A DNA stretch of 64,000 nucleotides from Cupriavidus sp. D39 (GTDB lineage Bacteria; Pseudomonadota; Gammaproteobacteria; Burkholderiales; Burkholderiaceae). Below, piece by piece: positions 8,860-18,453 of the stretch. The stretch covers positions 595,360-659,359 of the forward strand of contig NZ_JAPNLE010000001.1 in the NCBI RefSeq assembly GCF_026627925.1, in the 5' to 3' direction. The notes below the pieces were generated by a model, which did not search any database, was not told where the DNA came from, and saw nothing but the letters and a program-made list of their open reading frames with translations. Both the position numbers and the translations under genes were made by a program. Each line of letters starts with the position of its first letter. The stretch's first letter is position 1.

Positions 8860-9330
8860 ATGATGATCAGCCCTGAGGAAAGACTCACAGCGCTCGGAAT
8901 CTCGCTGCCGCCTGCGCCTACTCCCAGCGCGAGCTATGTTCCTTTTCGAGCGGTAGGACCAATGCTCTATCTCTCTGGACAAGGCCCAAAGCTTCCTGAT
9001 GGTACGTATCGTATCTGGCAACTACGCACCGCCGACAATATCCCGGATGGCTATGCGGACGCACGCTTGGCCGGATTGAATCTCCTGGCCTCCATCAAGG
9101 CTGCCGTAGGCGATCTCAGTCGTATCGAAGCGGTGATCAAGGTTTTCGGGATGGTAAATGCTGCACCGGATTTCTCGCATCACCCAAAAGTCATCGATGG
9201 TGTTTCTGATCTGTTGATCGAGGTCTTCGGGCCAGAGGTCGGCAGGCATGCCAGATCTGCCGTGGGAATGGGTTCGCTGCCTCGCGGCATGAGCGTCGAG
9301 ATCGAATTGATTCTGAAAATCAGGGATTAA
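8860..9330 (+). CDS. RidA (YjgF/YER057c) family protein
   Basis: This 156-residue protein belongs to the RidA superfamily, whose founding members hydrolyse reactive enamine/imine intermediates from PLP enzymes. Visible family parts are AVGPMLYLSGQGP, then LNLLASIKAAVGDLSRIEAV, and RSAVGMGSLPRGMSVEIEL, where the arginine is at the usual active-site position. The longer form with an amino-terminal extension (PEERLTALGISLPPAP) matches the Atu1154-like subgroup. An AGGA stretch precedes the ATGATG start. It fits the nearby PLP-dependent D-amino-acid and dehydratase genes, which would generate such intermediates. Confidence 0.9.
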   Translation: MMISPEERLTALGISLPPAPTPSASYVPFRAVGPMLYLSGQGPKLPDGTYRIWQLRTADNIPDGYADARLAGLNLLASIKAAVGDLSRIEAVIKVFGMVNAAPDFSHHPKVIDGVSDLLIEVFGPEVGRHARSAVGMGSLPRGMSVEIELILKIRD

Positions 9331-9369
9331 CGGGTTTCACTGATCGCGTACTCCCGGGAATACGCAAGC

Positions 9370-9762
9370 GTGGTTTACGGAAGGGGCATCGGGAGGAGCA
9401 CGTCTTCAGGCGTTGTCGCCCCCATAGCGAATCTCGGACTTCCGATTGCCCTGCGCATGGCGTTGGTCGGTTGGTCCAGAACGCTGGCGCGTGAGGTCGG
9501 CCGCGACGGTATCACCTGCAATATCGTTCCTCCCGGACGTATCGCCACCCAGCGCATTCGATTTTTAGATGAAGCAAAAGCGAAGCGAGAAGGACACTCC
9601 GTTGATTCTGTTGCCGTCGACGACACCGAGGCTATCGCGCTGGGCCGGTACGGCAAGCCAAAGGAGTATGCGGATGTGGTGACTTCTCCTGCCAGCTCAC
9701 TCGACAGCTCTATCACTGGTTCGACCATTCGCATTTGTGGCTGCCTGATAGCAAGCGTCTAA
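9370..9762 (+). pseudogene. Short-chain dehydrogenase, carboxyl half only
   Basis: The frame encodes about 130 residues that correspond to the second half of a FabG-like SDR: SSGVVAPIANLGL, then LVGWSRTLAREVGRDGITCN and GRYGKPKEYADVVTSPASSL, ending TIRICGCLIASV. The amino-terminal Rossmann part with TGxxxGIG is missing. The last motif normally reads VDGG, here ICGC, so even the remaining part has diverged. It follows RidA in the same direction. Confidence 0.72.
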
Positions 9763-9977
9763 CGAGGGAAGAGAAGATGACAGTTGAATCCAAGCCTCTT
9801 GATGAGCAGGTTGTGCAGGCCCACTCCGGCGTCTCCAGGCCAACGCAGCGGCGAGCAAGAGGCCGACGGACGTCATGCCACACATGATCGCGTAGTCCGC
9901 TGCGCCTGCCCATATTGGGATGAAACAACCGGTGTATGAACTCACGCTCTTGCGCGCCATCGATCTGGAGAAGAATT

Positions 9978-11095
9978 ATGGAAGTCAGCGATCCACTACA
10001 AACCGCCCCGTCCTGCGCCAGCGCGCAAGACAGTGATGATCTAGCCCTCCCCTTCTTTCCCATCGAAACGCCATGTTTCGTCATCCTCGAAGCGGCTGTA
10101 CTCCATAACCTGGAAAAGACGGCAGAGGCAGCGGGGGAATCCGGCGGCTCATGCCGCATATCAAGACGCACCGAGCGCAATGGCTGGTCGAGCTGCTGGT
10201 TCGAAAGGGGGTGACGGCGTTTAAGGCAGCGACCCCCGCCGAAATGCAGATGGCCGCCGCCGGGGGCGCTCAACATCTTGTGTGGGCGTATCCGACAGTG
10301 AACACCGCGGCAATCTCTCGCGTTGCCGACATCGCGCGAAGGCACCCCAACGTGCAATTCGAAGCGTTAGTCGATTCCCAACGCGGATTTGCCGCCTGGC
10401 GCGATGAGCTGGGCTGGCGGCCAGCATCCAACATCAAGCTGCGGCTCGATCTGGATCCTGGTCTGGGACGTACCGGCGTTCCGCTCAACCATGAAGCACT
10501 GAAATTGGCTCACGCCATGATGGTAGTGGGCCTCTTCAGTGGCTGGCACTGCTACGACGGCCACATCAAGGGAGCCAATAGATCGGAGCGTGTAAAGGAA
10601 ATCAAGAACCTGATTGAAGAGGTTAGGTGTCTGTTATCGCAAGCACGGCGGGAAGGCCTGCCAGCAGACCTGATAGCGGGAGGCAGCTATTCCTTTGATG
10701 TCTGGCCCGCTGATCTCGCACAGTGGGTTGCGCCGGGAAGCTGGACGTACTCGAGTGCGCAGCATCAGGCAGACCTGCCGGATTTCGGTTGGAGAGTCGG
10801 CGCATACGTGCTGGCTACCGTACTGTCCACACGCCAGGGCACCGCCACGTTGGACGCGGGAACAAAAGCCATTTCGCCGGACATACCGCTGAAGGAACGG
10901 TTTCAGGGCCCGGGCCCGATCAGAATGATGAAAGAAGAGCACGTCGTTATCGAGACCGACGAACTAGACATCGGCCAGCAAGCGGCTCTCGTACCCCGGC
11001 ATACCTGCACCGCAGCCTACCTCTACAACCGCGCGCTTGTACAGTGCGTTGACGGAAGCTGGGAGTTCCGCGATCAACTCGGCGCGCAACGTTAG
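9978..11095 (+). pseudogene. D-threonine aldolase / D-serine dehydratase-like PLP enzyme, interrupted by one frameshift
   Basis: The start at 9978 follows GGAGAAG. The first frame gives FPIETPCFVILEAAVLHNLE, the usual opening of the DSD1/D-threonine-aldolase family (alanine-racemase-like barrel). The frame breaks at about 10143-10150 and continues as LMPHIKTHRAQWLVELLV, where the lysine of PHIKTH binds PLP. The rest is complete to the metal-site region LVPRHTCTAAYLYN. One inserted or lost base separates the two frames; otherwise the protein is full length (about 370 residues). These cytoplasmic enzymes cleave or deaminate D-beta-hydroxy amino acids. It heads the D-amino-acid operon that continues to 15881. 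Confidence 0.8.
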
Positions 11096-11234
11096 TCGGA
11101 AGCCTGGCTGCAGTTCCTGCATGACAGGGCTTCGCTGAACTATTCCTCCGTAATGGCCGCGGGGATTCATGACCAGAGTCTATCTCTGACAATTGAGCCT
11201 GCGGCCTGAGCTCATCGAGAAGGCACCCCAAGAC

Positions 11235-12221
11235 ATGCCCAATAGCATCACCGTCGCCGCCGCTCAACTCGGTCCCATCCAGAAGTCCGAAGGGCGCGAG
11301 ATCGCGGTCGGAAGGATGATCCAGCTGCTAGAACGCGCCTATCGCCGTGGCGCTCACGTCGTCGTGTTTCCCGAACTTGCGCTGACCACGTTCTTTCCGC
11401 GCTGGTACCACGAGGACCTCGACGAGACGGACGGCTGGTTTGAAACGGCGTTGCCCTCGCCAGCGACCGCACCGCTGTTCGAGGCGATCCGCCGCTTTGG
11501 CCTGACGGTGTACCTGGGCTACGCCGAGATCGCTTATGAGCCCGATGTTGCCGGTGTCACGCGCAAGCGCCGGTTCAACACCTCGGCGATCATCGCACCG
11601 TCGGGCGAGATGATCCTCAAATACCGGAAGGTCCATCTGCCCGGCCACGCAGAGTACGCGCCGGCGCGGAAGGTGCAGCACCTGGAAAAGCGCTATTTCG
11701 AAGTCGGCAACCTGGGCTTCCCGGTGGTCCGGGCGCCGGTCGGCAAGGACGTCTGTGTGAACATGGGCATGATGATCTGCAACGACCGCCGCTGGCCCGA
11801 GGCCTGGCGCGTGCTGGGGCTGCAGCAGGTCGAACTCGTCATGCTGGGCTACAACACTCCAAGCTTGAACATGGAAAACCGCGGCTTCGAGGCCCATCAC
11901 CTGCGCGTGTTCCACTCGCAGCTGTCCATACAGGCGGGCTGCTATCAGAACGCGTGCTTCGCCGTTGCGGTCGCGAAGGCTGGCACCGAGGACGGCCACG
12001 AGATGTTCGGCCACTCCATCATCGTCAATCCCCAGGGCGAAATCATGGCGCAGGCCACCAGCTGGGACGATGAACTCATTGTGGCCGACTGCAACCTGGA
12101 CATGTGCAAACTGGGCCGGTCCACCATCTTTAACTTTGCCTTGCACCGACGGGTCGAAGCGTATGCACGGATCACCGATCAGGTCGGCAGCGAGGCCCCG
12201 CCGGCCTGGCCGGCGCGCTGA
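11235..12221 (+). CDS. N-carbamoyl-D-amino-acid hydrolase (nitrilase superfamily)
   Basis: This 328-residue protein has the nitrilase catalytic triad: glutamate in VVFPELALTTFFP, lysine in KYRKVHLPG and cysteine in MMICNDRRWPEAWRV. The surrounding words (FPELALTTFFPRW, then HLEKRYFEVGNLGFPV) are those of bacterial D-carbamoylases, which turn N-carbamoyl-D-amino acids into D-amino acids, CO2 and ammonia in the cytoplasm. The start at 11235 (MPNSITVAAAQLGPIQ) aligns with the family. No hydantoinase is nearby, but a D-aminoacylase is, so the operon may feed on N-blocked D-amino acids generally. Confidence 0.92.
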   Translation: MPNSITVAAAQLGPIQKSEGREIAVGRMIQLLERAYRRGAHVVVFPELALTTFFPRWYHEDLDETDGWFETALPSPATAPLFEAIRRFGLTVYLGYAEIAYEPDVAGVTRKRRFNTSAIIAPSGEMILKYRKVHLPGHAEYAPARKVQHLEKRYFEVGNLGFPVVRAPVGKDVCVNMGMMICNDRRWPEAWRVLGLQQVELVMLGYNTPSLNMENRGFEAHHLRVFHSQLSIQAGCYQNACFAVAVAKAGTEDGHEMFGHSIIVNPQGEIMAQATSWDDELIVADCNLDMCKLGRSTIFNFALHRRVEAYARITDQVGSEAPPAWPAR

Positions 12222-12262
12222 TCCCGTTTTCCTTTCTTCCTCGATTACCAAGGGGCCTCGCC

Positions 12263-13343
12263 ATGCAGCCAATCGAAACGCTGGATATCCATCCAGCACG
12301 ACCACGACCCGCGCACGCGATCCGGCACGAGATGCTGGGTCACATGCGCGTCCCCGATTTCGCTGATGTCGAGCAGGCGGCCGAGGACATCGCTCCCTAT
12401 GTTGTGCGCACGCCGTTGCTGCGTTCGTCGAAGCTCGACGCCATTGCCGGCGCTTCGGTCTGGCTAAAGGCGGAAAATCTGCAGGTCACGGGTTCGTTCA
12501 AAGCCCGCGGCGCATTCAATGCGCTGCTGTCGCTGCGCAGCGAACAGCGCGCGAAGGGCGTGGTCGCCTATTCCACTGGCAATCACGGGCAGGCGGTCGC
12601 GTGGGCCGCGCGCCAGCTCGGCGTGGCTGCGACTATCGTGATGCCGGTCGACGCGCCGCGCAACAAGGTCTCGCGCGCGCTTGCCCAAGGCGCACGCGTC
12701 GTTCACTACAACCGCCGCCATGAAAGCCGCGAGGCGATCGGAATGCGGCTGTTGGAGGAAACCGGCGGCACGCTAATTCCGCCGGGCGATCATCCCGCGG
12801 TTCTTTCTGCCCAGGGCACCGTGGCGCTCGAGGCGTTGCAGGATCTGCCCGAGGCCGCGCTCGACAATCTCGGCCTGTTCGCGGCGCCCTGCGGCGGCGG
12901 TGGCTTGCTGGCCGGCTGCGGCCTGGTCGTCGATACGCTGAATCCCGGCGCGCGCCTGATCGCGGCCGAGCCGGCAGGTTTCGACGACACGATGCGCTCG
13001 TTGAGCAGCGGCCGCAGAGAAAGCAATGCCATAGGCGCGAGGACGCTCTGCGACGCGTTGCAGGCTAGCACGCCGGCCGAACTACCCTACGCAATCAACA
13101 AGTGCTTTCTCGCCGGCGCTGTGGCAGTCAACGATGCGCAGGTCAGCGCCGCCATTCGCTTCGCGCTGGAGGAGCTTCGCCTGCTGGTCGAGCCGGGGGG
13201 CCGTCGCGCTGGCAGCGTTGCTCGCCGGCACGATCGATCTCGAAGGTCGCGACGGTGTCATCGTGCTGTCTGGCGGCAACGTCGATCTTCCCTTGCTTCA
13301 AACGATTCTGCAGCCCACTGCAGCCGCCGCGCGCGGCACTTGA
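12263..13343 (+). pseudogene. Threonine ammonia-lyase-like PLP enzyme, interrupted by one frameshift
   Basis: The protein is of the fold-type II serine/threonine dehydratase family: VRTPLLRSSKLDAIAGASVW, PLP lysine in NLQVTGSFKARGAFNA, STGNHGQAVAWAARQLG, and the phosphate-binding glycine loop APCGGGGLLAG. It deaminates hydroxy-amino acids to 2-oxo acids or, in some members, racemises them. The frame runs to VEPGG at about 13195, then continues in the next frame as AVALAALLAGTIDLEGRDG to a stop at 13343. The break lies in a run of six G. Restoring it gives a normal 360-residue enzyme. AAGGGG precedes the start. Confidence 0.82.
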
Positions 13344-13421
13344 GACAGCCGTGTCACCGGTCCTGCGCATATCCACGCCGGGCCCGGGCGCCAACTTACC
13401 TACCACGAAAGGAACACAACC

Positions 13422-14408
13422 ATGTCTCGCTTCCGAAACTGTGCCCGGATACTAATACGGGCTTCACTGACAGCCGTCTCCATGCTGCTCACGGCCAACG
13501 CCTTCGCATCCTATCCCGAGCGTCCCATCACGCTGATCGTCCCGTTCAATGCGGGCACGACGCCCGACATCGTCTCGCGCTTGCTTGCCAATGTCGTCAG
13601 CACTGACATCGGGCAGCAGATTGTGGTCATCAACCGCATGGGCGCGTCCGGCATCATCGGCACGCAGGCCGTGATCAACGCGCCGGCCGACGGCTACACT
13701 ATCGGCTTCGCGAACGTGGCCACACTTGCCATCAACCAGTCCCTTTACAAGAAGCTGCCCTACGACGCCGACAAGCAGCTGGCGCCCGTGGCGCTGACCG
13801 GCTACGTGCAGAACGTGCTGGCGGTGCGCAAGGACCTCGGCGTGAAGTCGGTCTCCGAACTGATCTCGCTGGCCAGGAGCGCGCCGGGCAAGCTCTCCGT
13901 CGGCTCGGCCGGGAACGGCACCACGGGCCATCTGGGCGCCGAGATGTTCAAGGCGATGGCAGGTGTCTCCATCACACATGTTCCCTACAAGGGCGGACCC
14001 GAAGCGGACCTGGCACTGATGCGAGGCGAAGTGGATCTGGTCTTCGAGAACATCACGTCGATCGCGCCGTATCTGAAGAGCGGCAGCGTCGTGCCGCTCG
14101 CCGTCACCGGTGCACGCCGCGACAGCCGCCTGCCGAAGCTGCCGACCATGGCGGAGACGGGACTGAAGGATTACCAGGCGGTGGCATGGACCGGCTATGT
14201 CGCGCCTGCCGCGACCGATCCGCAGATACTCGAATTGCTCAACAAGGCCTTCAACAAGGCGGTCAACTCGGACGCCATGAAGGCGCGGCTGGCCGACATG
14301 GCATACGAGGTCTCTACGGGGACGCGCGCAGCGCTCTTCGACCTCGCCCACAAGGAGCGGCCGGTATGGGCCGCAGTGATCAAGAGTTCCGGTGCGGCCG
14401 TCGACTGA
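13422..14408 (+). CDS. Bug-family (TctC) periplasmic solute receptor
   Basis: This 328-residue receptor has a signal peptide (cleavage near ANAFA-SYPERP) and the family pattern PITLIVPFNAGTTPDIVSRL, INRMGASGIIGTQAV, ADGYTI and ITHVPYKGGPEADL. It binds small carboxylates, or in some members amino-acid derivatives, in the periplasm. It is enclosed in the D-amino-acid operon, 13 bp before the D-aminoacylase gene, so an N-acyl- or N-carbamoyl-D-amino acid is a reasonable ligand. No transporter membrane subunits are nearby. Confidence 0.93.
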   Translation: MSRFRNCARILIRASLTAVSMLLTANAFASYPERPITLIVPFNAGTTPDIVSRLLANVVSTDIGQQIVVINRMGASGIIGTQAVINAPADGYTIGFANVATLAINQSLYKKLPYDADKQLAPVALTGYVQNVLAVRKDLGVKSVSELISLARSAPGKLSVGSAGNGTTGHLGAEMFKAMAGVSITHVPYKGGPEADLALMRGEVDLVFENITSIAPYLKSGSVVPLAVTGARRDSRLPKLPTMAETGLKDYQAVAWTGYVAPAATDPQILELLNKAFNKAVNSDAMKARLADMAYEVSTGTRAALFDLAHKERPVWAAVIKSSGAAVD

Positions 14409-14420
14409 GGAGAGCGAGAC

Positions 14421-15881
14421 ATGGCGCAATTCGACATACTGATTCGTGGTGGCACGGTAATCGACGGCACCGGCGCACCGCGCAGGCTCGCCGACGTCGG
14501 GATCGAGGGATCGCGTATAACGGCGCTCGGCGCGCTGTCATCCGACACCGCTGCGGTGGTGATCGATGCACGGGAACGCATCGTCGCTCCCGGCTTCATC
14601 GACTCGCATACGCACGATGACCGCTATCTGATGCTCGATCCGCTGATGCCGGCCAAGCTCAGCCAGGGCGTTACCACGGTCGTGACAGGCAATTGCGGCA
14701 TCAGCCTGGCGCCCTGGCGCGCGCCCGCGGGACAGTCCGTTCCGCCGCCACTTGATTTGCTGGGGGACGACCCCGCCGTGTTTCGTTTCGCGGCGTTCTG
14801 CGACTATCTAGCCGAGTTGGGGCGAGCGCCCGCTGCAGTCAATGCAGCCTGCCTGGTCGGCCATACGACGCTGCGGATCGCCACGATGGAACGGCTCGAC
14901 AGGGCGGCGACCGACAGCGAAATCGCGGCGATGCAAGCATTGCTGCGCGACGCCATGGAGAGCGGGGCCATCGGACTTTCGACAGGGGCGGCCTATCCCA
15001 CTGCAATGCCGGCCACGACCGGCGAAATGGCCGCCGTGGCGGAGGTCATGCGCGGCTACGGCGGCGTCTACGCCAGCCACATCCGCGATGAAGGTGATCG
15101 GATCCGCGAGGCGCTGGACGAAGCGTTCGAGGTCGGCGCCGCGGGCGACGCGCCAGTCGTGATCTCCCATCACAAGCTGATTGGTCCGAAGAATCATGGC
15201 CGCTCGGTGGAGACCCTGGGACATATCGCGCAAGCAATGCAGCGTCAGCCGATCGGACTCGACTGCTATCCGTACACCGCAGGGTCCACAATCTTGCGCA
15301 AGGATCGGCTCGCCATGTCGAGCCGCGTCATCGTGACGCGTTCGGTGCCACATCCCGAGTTCGCCGGACAGGACCTGGATGACATTGCGGCGGCAATGGG
15401 TCTCACGCCCGAAGACGCCGTCGATGCGTTGCAACCGGCGGGCGCGATCTACTTCCTGATGGACGAGCAGGATGTGCAGCGCATCCTCGCCTTTCCCGAA
15501 ACCATGATCGGCTCCGATGGACTGCCGCACGATTGCGCGCCACATCCGCGTCTGTGGGGTACATTCCCGCGCGTCCTGGGGCATTACTGCAGGGACCTTG
15601 GGCTATTCTCGCTCGAGCAGGCCGTGCACAAGATGACTGGCCTGACGGCCCGCCACTTCAGGCTGCCGGGGCGGGGCATCTTGTCGCACGGCAACTTCGC
15701 GGACATCACCATCTTCGATGCCGCCGGGGTGGCCGACATGGCGACCTTCGCGCAGCCAGTTGCGCGCGCCAAAGGCATCGAGACCGTGATCGTCAACGGC
15801 ACCATTGCGTGGAGCGGCGGCGAGAGCACGGGCGCCCGGGCCGGCGCGGTGATCCGCCGGAACGATACGTCTGCTGCTTAG
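14421..15881 (+). CDS. D-aminoacylase (N-acyl-D-amino-acid deacylase), amidohydrolase superfamily
   Basis: The protein has 486 residues, matching the family. It starts DILIRGGTVIDGTGAPRRLA and has the metal-binding GFIDSHTHDDRYLM and the family signature SQGVTTVVTGNCGISLAPW. Histidines later (SHHKLIGPKNHGRS) and the aspartate of MIGSDGLPHDCAPHPR complete the metal site. These zinc enzymes deacylate N-acyl-D-amino acids. It is the last gene of the co-directional block 9978-15881, downstream of the Bug receptor. Together the genes would bind, deblock and break down D-amino acids. Confidence 0.93.
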   Translation: MAQFDILIRGGTVIDGTGAPRRLADVGIEGSRITALGALSSDTAAVVIDARERIVAPGFIDSHTHDDRYLMLDPLMPAKLSQGVTTVVTGNCGISLAPWRAPAGQSVPPPLDLLGDDPAVFRFAAFCDYLAELGRAPAAVNAACLVGHTTLRIATMERLDRAATDSEIAAMQALLRDAMESGAIGLSTGAAYPTAMPATTGEMAAVAEVMRGYGGVYASHIRDEGDRIREALDEAFEVGAAGDAPVVISHHKLIGPKNHGRSVETLGHIAQAMQRQPIGLDCYPYTAGSTILRKDRLAMSSRVIVTRSVPHPEFAGQDLDDIAAAMGLTPEDAVDALQPAGAIYFLMDEQDVQRILAFPETMIGSDGLPHDCAPHPRLWGTFPRVLGHYCRDLGLFSLEQAVHKMTGLTARHFRLPGRGILSHGNFADITIFDAAGVADMATFAQPVARAKGIETVIVNGTIAWSGGESTGARAGAVIRRNDTSAA

Positions 15882-16155
15882 CGCAGGCATCGGTCGCGGG
15901 CATGGCGCGATCGCACCGTGCACGTTTCCACTCCCCATCGGCCAATTTCGTCTGTTACGGCGCTGCCCTTAAGCTGCACGGACGCTGCGGATCGTGCCAA
16001 TCGGCATAGCCTGCGGCGTTCGCTTCCGCGTCGAGGGCGGCGCCGTGCGACATTTCTCCGGTACGGCGCGCGCGGGCAGCGCGGGAGTTCGAGGAAGGTA
16101 TGGCATCCGTCCGGTCGAAACCAGTTCACCAACGTGGGCGGTCGGCTGGCTGCCC

Positions 16156-16434
16156 CTACGAAAACAGGATTAGCGTCGCCCTCAACCCAGGATGATTGTC
16201 GGTCAATTCGAGCACGTCGCCGTGCTGCTTGGCGACGGCGGCCACGAGACTGAGCCCCAAGCCCACGCCCGGTGTACTCCGACTTGCGTCGCCGCGGTAG
16301 AAGCGCTCAAGAACTATGGGCTTCTCTTTGTCGGGGATGCCGGGTCCGTCGTCCGACACGGCGATCGCCACCGCCCCGTCCGGGCGGCGCGCCGCCTCAA
16401 CCGTGATCGTCCCATTTTCCTGGGCATACTTAGG
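16156..16434 (-). pseudogene. Carboxyl-terminal ATPase domain of a sensor histidine kinase (fragment)
   Basis: About 92 codons encode an HATPase_c domain: KYAQENGTITVEAARR (N box side), the G1 box VSDDGPGIPDKE, the F box ERFYRGDAS and the G2 box GVGLGLSLVAAVAKQHGD. The sensor, membrane and phospho-acceptor parts are absent. The fragment is fused in frame to the transposase core encoded at 16435-16995, giving a 279-residue chimeric reading frame made by deletion. No response regulator lies nearby. Confidence 0.8.
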
Positions 16435-17046
16435 CCCAGAACCCACATGGCACTTGTGCTGACAATGAACGACGGGCAGTGGCTCTGTGATCTGGGTTTC
16501 GGTAGTTACCGGATCAGGGCTCCGATACGACTGGATGTACTCGACACTGAAATCAAACAGGATCTCGACACTCCTGCTCGCAATGGTCCCGAAGAAGCGT
16601 TCGATGTAGGGCCGATCATCGGGGCTGTACTTCGGCCCTGCGTCTGCACAACAGCCAACGAACTCGCACAAGGCATCCAGTGTCTCCTTGGCGAGGTTCG
16701 CCTTCGCATTGTCAAGCTTCATCCACTCCCAGGTTGTGTACGCGAGCTCCGGCATGCGCTGTGAGGGAAAGCCGTCGTGCGAACCGTAGACCAATCCAGG
16801 AATCGTGAAGTCGCGCGGTCGGTGCGGTTCCAGGGCCGACTCGATGGTCTTGATGACGTCGTAGCGACTATACTCGCGACCCAGCGCAAGGTGATAGCCA
16901 AGCACTGCACGCGTGCAGACGTCGATGATCGCGAGCAACCAAACGCGTTCGATTTCGAACTCATGTTCAAAGCCCAATGCATCGCGTACTACCACCTTTC
17001 TAGCCGGATATCGAGTCGGTGCCCGTCGAACTCCACGACCTGGTAG
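16435..17046 (-). pseudogene. Integrase-core (DDE) transposase fragment, frameshifted
   Basis: The frame contains a retroviral-type integrase core: WLLAIIDVCTRAVLGYHLAL, then MKLDNAKANLAKETLDAL (second acidic residue) and YSPDDRPYIERFFGTIASR (glutamate after the characteristic proline-rich stretch). The first part, VEFDGHRLDIRL at about 17000-17030, lies in another frame, so a frameshift precedes the GTG at 16995. It resembles Mu/Tn552-like transposases. The 3' end is replaced by the histidine-kinase fragment. No terminal repeats could be assigned. Confidence 0.72.
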
Positions 17047-17074
17047 GGGTTGTTTGCGAGACAGGCGTCCATTG

Positions 17075-17593
17075 TCATATCCAGCGGAGATGCGGCAGAA
17101 AATCGCCGTGCTCCTCTATGCCGACCCCGCCTCTGCCATATAGCAAGGTCTTGACCTTATCCTTCTCGGAAGATTTGCAGCCCACAATCATGAGAATCTC
17201 GCCTTGCGACAATAAAGCCGCATGCCGGGCTAATCGAGGCCGCGATAGCCTGGCTCCACTCAAGGCGCCGAGGAACCAGCCACCGAAGCCGCCGATCATA
17301 AAGCCAAGGCCATAGGCGGTGAGACTACTCAGCGGGTCAGAATGGTCGCCGTAGTTTCCGGCGAGAGCTATACCCAGTACCGCGCAGATAACATATCCAG
17401 CCATCGAAACTTCGGGTCGGAAGGTGGTATGACTGCTATCGGCAACCGGAAAGCCTGCGATAGGCTTGAGGCCTCTGCCCAGGAACCACGGGCCCGTTAC
17501 GTAAGTTGGCGCCTTTGATAGGGCAAGCACCTGAGTCCAGCCATTTCGTGCCGAAGCAGCATCTGTGAAACGAAAATAGAGAAGGGTACGCAT
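17075..17593 (-). CDS. Hypothetical small membrane protein with glycine-rich segments
   Basis: I do not recognise a named family. The 172-residue product begins MRTLLYFRFTDAASARNGW and has two hydrophobic segments: about VICAVLGIALAG and then a glycine-zipper-like stretch GLGFMIGGFGGWFLGALSGA. A soluble tail follows that ends EEHGDFLPHLRWI. The layout, with a ferredoxin-like amino end and a glycine-rich membrane core, resembles small proteins that fine-tune membrane stress responses, but that is a guess. The start at 17593 is preferred over 17653. The stop abuts the broken transposase fragment on the same strand. Confidence 0.6.
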   Translation of the reverse strand: MRTLLYFRFTDAASARNGWTQVLALSKAPTYVTGPWFLGRGLKPIAGFPVADSSHTTFRPEVSMAGYVICAVLGIALAGNYGDHSDPLSSLTAYGLGFMIGGFGGWFLGALSGARLSRPRLARHAALLSQGEILMIVGCKSSEKDKVKTLLYGRGGVGIEEHGDFLPHLRWI

Positions 17594-17944
17594 AGCGGCA
17601 CCTCGGCTATCCGGGCACGACTGCGCTCGGAGGGTTGAGACCCATGGTGTCAACGTTGATTGGTACAGCCGGACAGGAATGCCGCGATGGCAGCGTCAGA
17701 AATCCGTTTGTAGGCGCGATAGCACCACAAGTGATGTTGATGAAGCATTGGATTGCTGCTTCGACGCGAACTAGCTCAAATCTGCAATCTGCTCGTTTTG
17801 CGGATCGAATTGACCGGGTTGCGCAGTCTTGCGACCTTCATCTGGTTGTTCACTCTGGCGCTTTCTCGATGTTGTCGAGCGCCCCCCGTGCCAATATGAC
17901 GTGCGTCACCTATCCCTGATAGATTAGTGAGCAACGAGATAGGT

Positions 17945-18453
17945 ATGACCGTCAACAACTCATCCAAGGCAACGATGGCCGCCGTCAAGAATGTGTCCGA
18001 TCCGGGCGCAACGCAAGGAGCCCGTAGGTCGACTGAAGAGGCGCCCGGATCGGCGACGCTGGCGGCAGCGTCCGGCACCGATTCAGAGGTCGTTGCTCGC
18101 GCTCGGCGCAGGCAATTTTCCAACGCCGACAAGCGCCGCATACTGGAGGCGGCTGACCGCTGCACCAAGCCCGGAGAGATCGGCGCGCTGATGCGCCATG
18201 AAGGCGTGTACTCGTCATCCTTGAGCACATGGCGGCGCCAGCGCGAGGCTGCCGAACTGGCTGCCCTTGCCCCACAAAAGCGCGGACCCAAATTCGACGA
18301 GACTCGGGCCGAGGCGCGGCACATCGCGCAGCTCACGCGCGAGCGCGATAATCTCAGGAGGCGACTCGACAAGGCGCTGCTGGTGATCGACGTCCAAAAA
18401 AACTTGCAGCCTTGCTGGGCAATCCGATCGACGACGACACCGACAAGCCGTAA
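17945..18453 (+). pseudogene. IS3-family transposase OrfA, frameshifted near its end
   Basis: The product carries a helix-turn-helix of the IS3 OrfA type (ARRRQFSNADKRRILEAADR, then GEIGALMRHEGVYSSSLSTW) and a leucine-rich coiled coil (LTRERDNLRRRLDKALLVID). Zero-frame reading is lost at a run of seven A at 18396-18402. In the next frame it continues KKLAALLGNPIDDDTDKP to a stop at 18451-18453 that overlaps the orfB start (TAATG), which would couple their translation. The run may be a real slippage site or a one-base deletion. Confidence 0.75.

Noticed and set aside
18396..18402. Programmed -1 frameshift site in IS3 orfA
   Set aside because: The A7 run is suggestive, but the second frame stops at the orfB start codon instead of continuing into orfB, so a one-base deletion is at least as likely; left undecided.
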